DNA of 64,000 nt, taken from Aptenodytes patagonicus. Lineage: Eukaryota; Chordata; Aves; Sphenisciformes; Spheniscidae. Location of the stretch: NCBI RefSeq assembly GCF_965638725.1, contig NC_134970.1, forward strand, positions 5,461,001 to 5,525,000. Direction: 5' to 3'. How positions within the stretch are numbered: the first letter of the stretch is position 1; each line of letters opens with the position of its first letter. Both the position numbers and the translations under genes were made by a program. This document shows, piece by piece, positions 1 through 10,235 of the stretch. A model generated the notes under the pieces. The model saw only the letters and a list, made by a program, of their open reading frames with translations, was not told the DNA's origin and did not search any database.

Positions 1-232
1 CCAGAGCATCCCCCGTCCGGAGCAGCTGGCGGCACACGTAGGACCGTGTTTGAAGGCCGGGAGAACTCTTCCCTGAAATCTCCCCTTTTCCGTTCAGTTC
101 CTCCCAAAGTAGAGATGCATTTTGGGGGAGGGGGGTTCCTCTGCGCTGGTGGAGGGAGTGGGGGAGGGCTGGGCACCTCAGAAGGCGGCACTGGGACCCT
201 TCTGCACCTCACGCCCCTCTTTGCCGTTGCAG

Positions 233-2293
233 CGGTTTAGTCCCTCACATCCTGGGGGATGTCATCTTCCTCTGGTGCTGCAACCTCTTGGCTCACTTCA
301 TCAACACCTATGCGGTGGACGATAACGTGAGTGGAAGTGCCTGATGGAGGGTTTGGGGGGCCCGTACCAAGCACCTGCAGTTGGAAGGAGTTAATGGGAT
401 GTTAACGACTAATTTAATACAGACACTGGGCTTTGGATAAAACACTGTAAGTGATGCCATGTCTGCTCAGGGCTGTGTTTCAGCTGCAGTTTAGGGGATC
501 GGGTTTGATAGCGAATGTTTCCCCCGATTCTCAGCTGGGATGCGGTGTGGTTATTGTTGCTTTCTGCCTTCTTCCCCTGCCCCGCACCCATCATCTCAGG
601 CTCAGAGGGATGTCATGTAGTGACAGCCCGGTGTCATCCGCCTCCTCCGTAATCCCTTTGGCTTTTCTTTCCAGTTCAGCCAGGCGTCGGTGATCCGGAG
701 CTACACAAAATTTGTGATGGGGGTACGTAGGCAACTGCCATGTCATCTCTCTTCTTCCTGACATCTCTGGGGTGAGAGCTCATGGTCTGGGGGAAAAGGC
801 TGGTCTGTACTTTATATCCAAAGATGAGGATAACTTTGCTTAACATGCAAAAGCTGGAACTAGCTTTTTTGACATGATTAACATTAGAGAGGCTACCGGT
901 TTTCTGTGCTTTCAGATTGCTGTGAGCATGCTGACGTACCCTTTCCTTCTCGTGGGAGATCTCATGGCAGTGAACAACTGTGGGTATGTCCGTCACACTG
1001 AGATCTAAGGCTTTCCCTTCCTTTCTTCCAGCCCCTTGTTGTCTGAATCCTCTGCTAATGATCGTAAAGCTTTCATACAGAACCGTAAACTATATGGCAC
1101 CTCGCAGAGTCGGCTCGTTTCCTGTCCCAGGTTGCTTATAATTTTAGATCAGAGGGCACAGACAAGAGCAGCATAAAAGCTCAAGTGGAGAGAAATAGGG
1201 AGAGTCGTGGTGGTGTGGTCCAATCTGAACTAGACCGGGGGCAGAAGGGATCAAAGGGACCGTGCTGGCTCCAGGGAGCAGCACGAGGGGAAGCAAAGCT
1301 CTTAATGCAGCGACGGGTGCAGACAGGAGCAGGACCGAGCTTGCTTTCCCAATCCCACTGCTGCAAGAAGTCTGCATTTGTGCTTACGGGAAGGGGACTG
1401 GATCCAAGCCGCTGGTGTAGTGTTTTCTCAAGATCTGCTGGCTCTTGAAAGTGTGGATACAGTGTATAGTCCTGGGCTCTTAACATATCCAGGCAACGCT
1501 CCTTGTTTGTACGCTCCAGGGGAAATTAAATTACATGATCTGTTGCATTGTAAATAACGAGCTGGTCATTTGGCCTTCAGCCCGGTGCGGACACCGTTTC
1601 TGTGTCCTCGCTTACACTTATTGCTGCTCTTGTGTTACCTGTCTGGATAATGTGACATCTGTACAGACCGTCTCAGCTATTTCTTGTTGCCATGCAGGTT
1701 GCGCGCCGGCCTCCCTCCCTACGCTCCCGCATTTACATCCTGGATCCACTGCTGGAGGTATCTCAGTGCTCAGGTGAGGGAGCGGGGCACATGTGGGGCT
1801 TTGGGCTCCCTCTGCTCCTTCCCAAGGTCTCCAGCGCTGCCTAAAAAGTGCCTGTGCCGCATCCTTGACGTGCTCTGTAACCTGTTTCCATCCCTCCAGT
1901 TCTGGCACTGGTACCAGGCATGGCAGTACTGCTCTGCCCGTTACATGCCCCGAGCTTGCAGCCTGCAAACTTTTAGCCAACGCATTGCACACAGCAAAGC
2001 AAGGTGGTTCTGCCCCTCTCCGTCAGTCATCCCTGGGGGAAATGCCTGACTCCAGCGCCCACGGGGCTGAAACCCCACTTTCTCCTCCGTAGCAACCCGG
2101 GGTACTCAGGCCTTGCAGCCCTGCAGTGGGCACGAGTCGGTCCCTGCTAAACCAGCTGCAATTCCCCGGCTGGGTCTCAGCACGGCTGCCCTGACCCTGT
2201 GCTCTCTCTCCTCCTCAGGGGCAGCTGTTCCGCGGCTCCAGCCTGCTCTTCCGCAGAGCGCCCATGCCAGCCGCCTGCTTCCCCATCGACTGA
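233..2293 (+). CDS. MTCH1: Mitochondrial carrier homolog 1, C-terminal part (last five coding exons)
   Basis: MTCH1 is a degenerate SLC25-family protein of the outer mitochondrial membrane, a relative of the MTCH2 insertase, also described as presenilin-associated protein. Five exons splice in frame: 233-326, 675-722, 916-983, 1698-1773 and 2219-2293, with TGA at 2291-2293. Each is flanked by AG and GT, and the phases agree (0, 0, 2, 0). The read-out includes [54 protein letters not shown] and [19 protein letters not shown], followed by [15 protein letters not shown] and a short tail ending FPID. These match vertebrate MTCH1 rather than MTCH2. No exon was recognised in 1-232, so the N-terminal carrier repeats lie upstream of the window. 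The gene converges on PI16, as in human. The GTGAGT donor after 326 runs into a stop if read through, so the longer isoform known in human does not seem available here. Confidence 0.95.
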
Positions 2294-2890
2294 CTCCTCG
2301 GCAGGGAGAGGTGATGAACTTGGACTCCTCAAGAAACCCTAAGCTTGTTTCGATATATGTATATTTTTTCTTTTCGATCCAAAGCCTGTGGTGCCAGAAC
2401 GAGACGGCTCCCCTCCAGCGAGGCCAGCAACAAGTTGGCTTCTGGAGATCTGGCTTCAGGCTCCAGCTGGACCAAAGCCCCATCCTCGTGGATGTCTCGA
2501 CCAGGACACGTAGCAGAGAGAGCAGAAGGGAGTTGTCTTGTCTCTTTGGTCCAGGCTGTAGCTCTGGAGTCGCTGGGGAAGTCTGGGAAACCAGAAAAAG
2601 CCCAGGTACTAAACGAGCCAGCCCCAAGATGCAGGGACAAAAGACTGCTTCGTTCTGCCTGAGCTGAGAAGCGGCGAGAGATCCAAGGTTGCCTTGCTGG
2701 GAAGGCTACGCCAGCTGACCAGCCTCCTGTCTCACCTCTTCTGGAGAGGGCAAACGTTTGTGTGGCAGGTAGCTGGGCGAGATCAACCCCGTGACCCATA
2801 TTTAAGGTTTTGAGGGTACCTGAACACTAGGGAGCACGCCGCCTCCCACGGGCGTGAAAGGGAAATTATAGTATCAAAACAGAAAAGGGA

Positions 2891-2896
2891 AATAAA
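2891..2896 (+). terminator. Candidate poly(A) signal for MTCH1 (proximal)
   Basis: AATAAA about 600 bases after the MTCH1 stop codon. A second AATAAA lies at 3378-3383. Either or both could be used. Confidence 0.45.
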
Positions 2897-3377
2897 GTCC
2901 CACTACAAAGAGCAGCGCAGTCCCAAAGAGACAAGTACGGCTCGGCTCCGGGGCAGCGTTGGGACTTGGACGTGGAGAGAGCACTTGGGGAGGGATGTGC
3001 ACTGCAGGTGGTATCTGCTTTTGGGAAGGCTTTTTGCAGCAGGACGGGCTGTATTTAGGATACACTCAGAGCTGCTGGGTGTAACCTGGGCAGGCAGCCT
3101 GCAGGCATTTCTCAGGGGAGATGGGTCCTGGGTTGGACCGGCCCATGCTTGGGCGCAGCGTGTCTCTGTACCGGCACGACTGCATCGTGCGAGTGTCTCC
3201 CAGCCGGCAGGACCGCGAGCCCCGCCGGGCTCCTGCCCAACCCAAGCATTGCTGCTTTGCTGATGGACACGGAGCCGCGTGTTGCGGCGCTGGGCTGCTG
3301 CGTGGCAGCGCCCTGCCAGTAGCTACACACCGAAGGGTTCGCCTTGCAGGAGGGGTACTCGGTCCGTTGCTGTCTGG

Positions 3378-3383
3378 AATAAA
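3378..3383 (+). terminator. Candidate poly(A) signal for MTCH1 (distal)
   Basis: AATAAA about 1.1 kb after the MTCH1 stop. It is a perfect hexamer, but the downstream sequence is not strongly GT-rich. Confidence 0.35.
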
Positions 3384-3420
3384 GGAGTAAACCTTGAGCT
3401 GGCCAAAGGCTTGCGAGGCG

Positions 3421-6400
3421 TCGGGGCCAAGGGCTCCTCATGCACATGGGAGCATGGCTGGCCCTTGCGTAGCAGAGCTCACTGGTGGCAGCAGGGCAGG
3501 ATTTATCCTTAGCTCCCCAGACAAGAGGTTTTTTTGCACCAGTCTGTGCTGTCATGGCAGCCAGGCAGATTTCCCCCATTTTGGTTCCCCCACGAAGCAG
3601 TCTTTTGCACAGAGGTGTTGCTGCGCTCCCTGGGAAGAGGTTTTGGGAGTCCTTGAGCAGGTTCCCGTGTGCTGCTGCAGCAGCAGCTGGGGTCACATCC
3701 CATCCCGGTCCTCTGGGGACCCCAACCTGCCATTGCACAGGGCTTTTCCTCCATCAGATGGGTTTGATCCACACCTCCCAGCCAGGGCCTGCGGCACAGC
3801 GCTGGTACATGCTGGGACCGGTGGTTCCCACCCAGCTCCCTTCGGTGTTGTGAAGTCGGTCCTGTCTGTCCTCCCTTCCTCCCATAGAGTTTATGTTACA
3901 GTAACAAAAGTTAAATAATGCATGGCCCTGTTCCCTAACACCAGAGATTATTTCAAAGAGGATTTAACTGTGCTCCGAAATACAGCTATAAAACAACAAC
4001 TCTTGGGTGTTTCTTTTTTAAAAAAAGTGTTATTTTTTTTTCCTGCATAACGGGCTCCCTCCCTCAGGGAAGGTTTCAGTTTAACACAGGCATTTCCTTG
4101 GTTTCTTCCCCAAAGCCAGGGCTAAACCAGCTGTTGCAAACTCAGATTCCCTCTGATCTTCCTCACCTCCGTGGAAGGTCAGCAGGTTTAGGCTGAGCAA
4201 ACTGTGAGCACCTGGAGCGAGGGTGGAGGCAGCAGTGGGCTTGGCTGCTTGAAACAACATACATGAAAGCAGGTAGTTGGAGTTAAAATTGACCCTGAGT
4301 AATTCTGGAAGGGACGATGGGGACCCTTCGCTGCGGTCAGACCCACTCTGAGCCCATGGGGTGGGCTCCGCCGCTCCATCCTCCCCTGCGCAGCTCGCAG
4401 GGTCCTTACCCACCTGCCTTTTAACGCGTTAGCTGGTTTCTTGCCTACTCCAACACTGGGCATTGCATCTCCCAGATCACACAACACCTGCTCGGGAACA
4501 TAATGCCTTCACCCTCAAAATTAAGGGCACCTTCTGCTGGTCACATGCCTGTAAAACCTCCTACGCCCTGCGCACAGCCTGGCTGCAGCCGCTGCAATGA
4601 AAAGCACTATTTCCTCTCCTTTAAGGAATTTACCTAAATCTGCACCAGAGCAAGCATCCTGCCAGCGATTTCTGCCCAGTTCACTGGGACCCGTGAGGTT
4701 CGCTGGAAACACACCACTTGAATACAGTTTTTGGTCAATTTAAATGAAAATCAGGTTACAAAGGTTTCAGTGCACTGCCTTACCTTGAAGCAGGGGCTGC
4801 CATTCATAGGATGATTAAACGTTTCCTTACCTCCTCCTGTTTCTAACCCCGGTTCTTCTTGGCCCGTGCTTCATTTGAGGTGTCCCACCATGGGGACAGG
4901 GTCTGCACCAGAAGCAGGCAAGGAGACAACCCAAACTCTGGCTGGGCACCCCCCCCTTCCCTTAAATTGCTGCCCCATCAGCGGGTGCCTGGCCCCGCAG
5001 CTGGTGCTCATGTAACACAGCTGATGGGGACGGGGATCCGGGATGAAACCTGCGGTTGGGAGAACAAATGAAGGGGTGGAGGAGGAGGTTTGGGTCCGGT
5101 GCCTGGGATGGAGCCGGGGATTTCTCCCACCTACAGCCCCAGCGCTCCCCTATCTGCCCAGGAAACAAACTTGGGTTTAAATATTGACTCTCTCCTGCAC
5201 AAAACCGGGATGGGTGGAGATCGCTGCCGTTCTGTGCCTGTGCGGTTTATCAGCCTTCAATGGAAAACAGAGATTGCCGGGACTTTGGCCTTATCTGCTC
5301 CCAGCTACCGGGGGGAGAAGGGAGGCAGCGACGGCAGCTGGGAGAGGGAAACTCAGGTCAAGGCTGCCCTGACTCTCCATGGGGCCCAGACGCTTGGGTC
5401 TGGCAGGATCTGGGGAGCAACCAGGTGCTGGTGAATCCCTTGTGCCCAGGGAAAGTGCAGCTGAGCTCGGACCGATTGCATCGTCCTTCCCTTTCTCCCC
5501 GCAGAGCCGTCCTGCTAAAGACCCTTCAGTTAAAACCAAACCCCCACCCGGCCGTGCTGCTCTCCCCGCTGCGGAGCTGGGAGGAAAGCAGCCCAGCAAA
5601 CCTCTCCCAATGACCGTATGGTGCCCGTCTGGTCAGCGGGAAGGCCAGGGGCTGCCAACCCCCCCTGCCAGCCCTCGCCAGCCCCGGCAGCGATGGAGAG
5701 GCCCCATCTTGCAGCCGCGCATGAGGAAGTGCCCCTGCGGCGCGGCTGCCCTCGATAAAGCTGTTTGCGCTGTTCTCCTGCAGCGCCGAGCTCCACGTAG
5801 GCGAAGAATTCTTTAAAAAATATATATCTAAAATAATAACCCTCGCGGGGGAGATCCTGCTGCCGGGGAGGAGGGACCGGCTGGTACTGGGAAATGCTCA
5901 GGGTGGGGACTTGGACCGGACCCATGCGCCGGCGGCGCGGTGGCCCTGGACCCGTCCCGTCTTCGCACAGCCCCATCCTTGGTGGGAGCGGGGTGGCCCC
6001 GTCCCCCGGGATGGCCTTCACCTGAAGTGGGAGGTTATGGAGGACCTGGGTCCTGCTGGATTCCTCCTCCCTGGACGAGGGAAATCCCAGCGGGAAACAA
6101 GGAGAAAAGGCCACAAAGGGCACGGCGGGAAAGCTCGGCGCGGTGGCCTGACCTGCCACGCTGGCGGTGGCGGCTCCATCCGTCGCTGGCAGCTTGTAAG
6201 AGGAGGGGAAGAGCGTGGGGAAGCTGCCTTGCTGCTGCGGGCCCTTTTTTTGGGGAAACTCCCTCAAATCCCCCCAAGCCGAGCCGCCCCGTCCCCTCCT
6301 GGGATGGCAGTGCTCTCGGGGGGAGCCAGCGGCGTTTTATCCCACCCCAAGGAGAGCCCAGGCCTTAGGGGAAAGAGGTGGCGGCACAGGCTGGCCGGGG

Positions 6401-6640
6401 TCAGCCAAGGTGCCTTTCCCCACGGCCGCCGTGGCTCCTGCACACCTCCCTCGGCGCTCGCATGGTGCTGGGCCCCACCGTCCTGGGGGAGAAGCAGCAG
6501 GCCCGGCGACCCACTGCTGGGGGGGGGAAGTCTCCCCGGCTTTTGATTCGGCTCCTCTCCCCCCGCCACGACCCGGCATGGTGAGGGTCCGTATTGCCTC
6601 CAGCGTAGCAGCCGTTGTCCGAGGCGCCATCCCTTGCTGA
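3421..6640. other. Intergenic DNA, no gene recognised
   Basis: Between the end of MTCH1 and the large CpG island. Several short reading frames are open, mostly because the sequence is GC-rich, but none shows a recognisable domain, splice context or Kozak start. GC and CpG content rise towards 6.6 kb. Confidence 0.5.
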
Positions 6641-6970
6641 AAACGTGTTAATTCTCTAATCGTTAGGAATGGAGTTTCTCCCTTAAAAGCCGCCTGCGCT
6701 CTGCGGCCGGGCGGCGCGGCTCTTGTCAGGCTGCCAGAGGAGGCCGGAGCAGCGTCACATGCCGCAAAGTTTTACAAGGCGAACGAGCCGTCTGGGGAGA
6801 GGGACGGGAGAGGGGACAGACGCACGCACGCACTCGGACGCACACACGGAGAAACCTCCTCCGGGCTCCCTCCGGCTCTGATCCCAACGTTTATTATTAT
6901 TATTTTTTTTTTCTCTCCTTTTTTTTGGAAGAACAAAGACTTTGGGGTGGGTTGGCGCGTTTGTTTTTCC

Positions 6971-7002
6971 GGGGTTGGTGTCGGGGCCGGGGGGGGGGGG
7001 GG
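6971..7002 (+). other. G-quadruplex-type motif with a 14-G run
   Basis: Three G blocks of four or more (6971-6974, 6983-6986 and the run 6989-7002, which can supply two blocks) lie within 32 bases inside the CpG island. This is enough for a G4 on the plus strand in principle. Confidence 0.5.
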
Positions 7003-7157
7003 AAGGAGGCCGGAGGCGGAGGGGGGAGCTGGCAGCTTGAATGCGAGAAAGTCCCGAATTTCCCTGGCCGAGTTGCCGAGACAGTCTCTGCGAAACTTGG
7101 AGGAGGAAAGACGGGGGGAAAAAGGGGGGGAAAAAATAATTAAAAAATAAAATATGA

Positions 7158-7165
7158 TGACGTCA
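7158..7165. promoter_or_regulatory. Perfect palindromic CRE (TGACGTCA)
   Basis: TGACGTCA is the full consensus site for CREB/ATF proteins and lies inside the CpG island. Full CREs in CpG islands are often functional and promoter-proximal. Which transcript it would serve is unknown. Confidence 0.5.
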
Positions 7166-7641
7166 CTTGGAGCAGGGGTGCCTTCCCCGCTGCCTGTCAG
7201 ATGCGCCTGAAAAGAACAGGGCAATAAAACAACAGCCGCCTCTGTCTCCCTCGTTAAACACGGCACTAATTGGATGTTAATTTCTCCTTGCTCTTCTCGC
7301 TGCTCGATTGTGAGGGCTCTGCCTGGCTCTCCCTCTCTCGCTTTCTTTCTTTCCTGTTGCAATGCTCTTGGCAGCTCCGAGGGACTCCGGACTCTGCGCT
7401 CCCCTCCCGCTTGTGGACTGGAATAATTCAGGAGCTGGGAGTATTAAAAAAGACGAGGCGCGGGGGCGAACGGTTCAGAAACGGGGCGGGCGTGATGGAT
7501 TTTGAGAGCTACGCTAATCTCCCCGTTTCCCGTGCATTGTCCTGCCGACTTGAAGCTATTCTCTTCCCATTTGATTTCTCTTCCCCCCCCCTTTCCCTTT
7601 GCGTTGGGTTCGGGCTGCTGGGCAAAAATATATGTTCCACC

Positions 7642-7749
7642 AAAAAAAAAAAGGCATTAAAAAAAAGAGAAAAAAGGCGAAAAAAAAAAAGAAAAAAGGC
7701 AAAAAAAAGAAGAAAAAGGGCAAAAAAAAAGGCAAAAAAAAAAAAAAAG
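7642..7749 (+). repeat. A-rich interrupted tract with AAAAAAGGC-like units
   Basis: About 108 bases almost entirely of A, broken by short G, GG or GGC interruptions. GGC recurs at irregular spacing, giving the look of a degenerate minisatellite. It sits inside a GC-rich island, a sharp compositional break. The lysine-rich frames that run through it are a by-product of AAA codons. Confidence 0.7.
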
Positions 7750-8835
7750 CACGGTTCAATGACGACAAACCCCCAAACCTCCTCCCAGCTCCCCCCGTCT
7801 CGCCGTGCCGCCTAACCCCTGCGTGGAAACAGGCGTTTTAGGGAGCCGGAGCAGGAAGTTGTTGTTCTCTGTGTTGCCCAGGTCATCCTTAAAGGGTATG
7901 TGTGCAAGAGCGGCGGGCGCGTGGGGCTTGGCGGGCGCCCAGCAGCGGTCGGCCGCCCCCCGCGTTGCCCCCTGGCCGACGAGGCGAGCGAGCGGCGGAG
8001 GGGGAGCGGGGGGCCGGGAGGCGTTTTGGGGGACGCGAGAGGGGCCCAAGGGACAGGATGGGTGGGGGAGCGGAGGGGAGGGAGCGGGAGGCGGAGGTGG
8101 GGGGAGAGAGCGAGAGCCGGGGAGTAAAGTCCTACCTGGGATCGGTGCCAACTTCCTGCAAAGGGTTACAGACCCGCGGCTTTGAGAGCCCACCAGAGGC
8201 GAGTGCGCTCTTGTCACGGTTCCAAGGCGAGATGAAGGCAGCGGGAACAGGTACAGCAGATGCCGAGTGGCCTCGTTTGCCCGCCGAGCGGGGCTTTGGC
8301 TCGATTTAAACCTTGCCGACAGGGAGGCTTTGGTGCTCCCGCCAGCGGGGGCCTCGCCATCCCCGCACGAGGCCGGTGGGGCCAGCGGGTGCCAAGGGTG
8401 GGGTGCGCGGGCCGGCGGCTGGGGGGGGGGTGCGTGCATGGCAAGGGGGGGCCTCCGTCGCTCGTTCGCCTTCTCGCCGTTTGGATTAACATGCGGAAGA
8501 TGCGCCTGTCACTTTGCTTACTGTCAGCGCCGGCTCGGGGATGGGTGACGGCTTTGTTCGGCGCAGCCGGGGGAGCCGTGCCAACTCGGACTTGGCAGGC
8601 GAAGCCGGGTGGGCAGGGAGAGGGGGACGAGGGAGCGGGAGCGGCTGCCGGGGCGGCTGCGGAGGGACGTGGCCGCAGGCCCGCGTCTGAGCGTGGCGGC
8701 TTTCTGGCGGCGTGCGCCTCCCTCTCCCTCCCTCTCTCCCGCGCTTGCCTGCGCCCAGGCTGGTGCAGACAAAATGAAAACGTGTTTTGTTTTGGTTTTT
8801 TGGCATCTCCCCAGCAGCGCTACCAACCCCGGCTG

Positions 8836-8858
8836 CCCCCCCCCCCCCCCCCCCCCCC
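8836..8858 (+). repeat. Poly-C run of 23 bases
   Basis: Uninterrupted run of 23 C in the CpG island. The exact length is likely to vary between individuals and sequencing reads. The minus strand could form a G-quadruplex. Confidence 0.8.
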
Positions 8859-10227
8859 GGCTCTCCGGTCCCTTCCCCAACCCGCCGTGACTCCCCTTTT
8901 GCAATCGGCACAACCCAGGTGCTAGGGCAGCGAAAAAAAAAAAGGCCAAAAATACCCCCTGGCACCCAAACCACCCCCAATCCGCCCCCCTCGATGGCGA
9001 CTGCTCCCAACCTTCCTCCATGGCGGGTGGGTTGTTGTTTGTATATATTTTTGTTTTGTCCTTTTTTTTTTTCCCCTCTCCCCCCCCCATCGGATCCCTC
9101 TCGCGTTGGGTGTGTGTGTTCCTATTCAAGGACCCACCGCCTCCTGTCGTGCTAAAACCAGGAAGGAGGGAGCCCAGGGCTCATTTCTGCTTGGACGCTG
9201 GGGCAGCGGGCGAGGGAGCCGGCGATGGAGGGCGCGAGGAGGGAGGAGGGGGACAGGCAGGCGGGAAAAGGAGCCGGGGGGGCGGAAAAAAAATAATCCA
9301 CCTCCCCAGGCCTTTTGTTTAACCTGCGTTGATGCAAAGGAAGGTCTTGGCTTTTTTTTTTCCTCCCCTTGTCCTTTTTTTCCCCCTGTGCTTGAGCCTG
9401 GTGGGGCGTTTTCGAGCCCAACGGGGCAACTTTCCGGAGCGGGCGGTATCGGAGGTTGATTTTTTGGGAGGTGGCGGGCTCGTCCCGCCGGCGCGCAGCT
9501 CCGAGTGCAGGAATTCCTGCCAGCTCGCCTTTGTGCCAGCCTCCGTTGGCCTTGGGTGTCTCGTTCGGATGGAGCCTGGCATCCAGGCACCGCCCATTTC
9601 TTGGCGTTGAGCTGCGAGGAGAAGGAAAGGGGAGAGAGCGAGCGAGAGAAGGGAAAAAAAAAAGCTGTCTCACTCAAACTGGCCTTTCTCGGAAAAGGAT
9701 CCTTCCCCGATGATTGTCCGGATAAGCGGAGCTAAATCCAGCCACCACTCAACAACAAAACCACTCTCTTCCACGGTGCGTCTCTCTTGCTGCCTTGGTA
9801 CGAAATCGAACCTCACTCTTAATTTTGTTTTTTTTTTTTTTTTTTGTTCGTGCGGTTGGGTTTTTTTGCCTTTGATTTGAAATAACGTTTTTTTCCTCCA
9901 CTTGCTCAGTCGCTTTGTTGTTGCTGTAACCTGCCTTCTCCCCGAAACCCCTTCCCGTCGAGTCCTCTGGCCCTTGGTGCTAAAACATCTGACTTTAAAA
10001 TCGGTCTCCTATAGAGAGGGATGTATAGCAGATAGGCAGGTCCCTATGTGCAGTGTTTGGAGCAGGACTGGAGGGTGATTTCTCTCCCTGCCCTCGCCCT
10101 GCCGCCCGGGACGTCCCCGAGAGCCACCCGGGGCTGGGTACGTGTCGCGCGGGTGCTTCTTTATTTCCCCACCGGGCACCGCCGAGGGGGGAAAAAAATA
10201 TGTCGAATCATGTCGGATTTGCAATTC

Positions 10228-10235
10228 AACATGGC
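10228..10235 (+). promoter_or_regulatory. YY1-like site (AACATGGC)
   Basis: AACATGGC, followed by AGCCGC, fits the AANATGGC core recognised by YY1, a factor that commonly binds just downstream of transcription starts in CpG islands. It is a single site, unlike the paired sites at 21.8 and 24.4 kb. Confidence 0.35.

Larger units (their letters stand above)
2294..3420 (+). other. MTCH1: MTCH1 3' UTR (approximate)
   Basis: Non-coding sequence after the MTCH1 stop. Two AATAAA hexamers are visible, at 2891-2896 and 3378-3383. The end at about 3420 is an inference from the second; the shorter alternative would end near 2915. No transcript data are available to choose. Confidence 0.5.

Noticed and set aside
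1..232. Upstream MTCH1 exon
   Set aside because: No segment matches the preceding carrier-repeat sequence or has both splice sites; treated as intron.
7270..7815. Lysine-rich reading frame through the A-rich tract
   Set aside because: Lysine codons come from poly-A; no conserved start, domain or splice sites.
8260..8925. Long open frames in the GC-rich CpG island on both strands
   Set aside because: Stops are rare in GC-rich DNA by chance; the products are Gly/Pro/Arg/Ala-rich low-complexity sequence without motifs.
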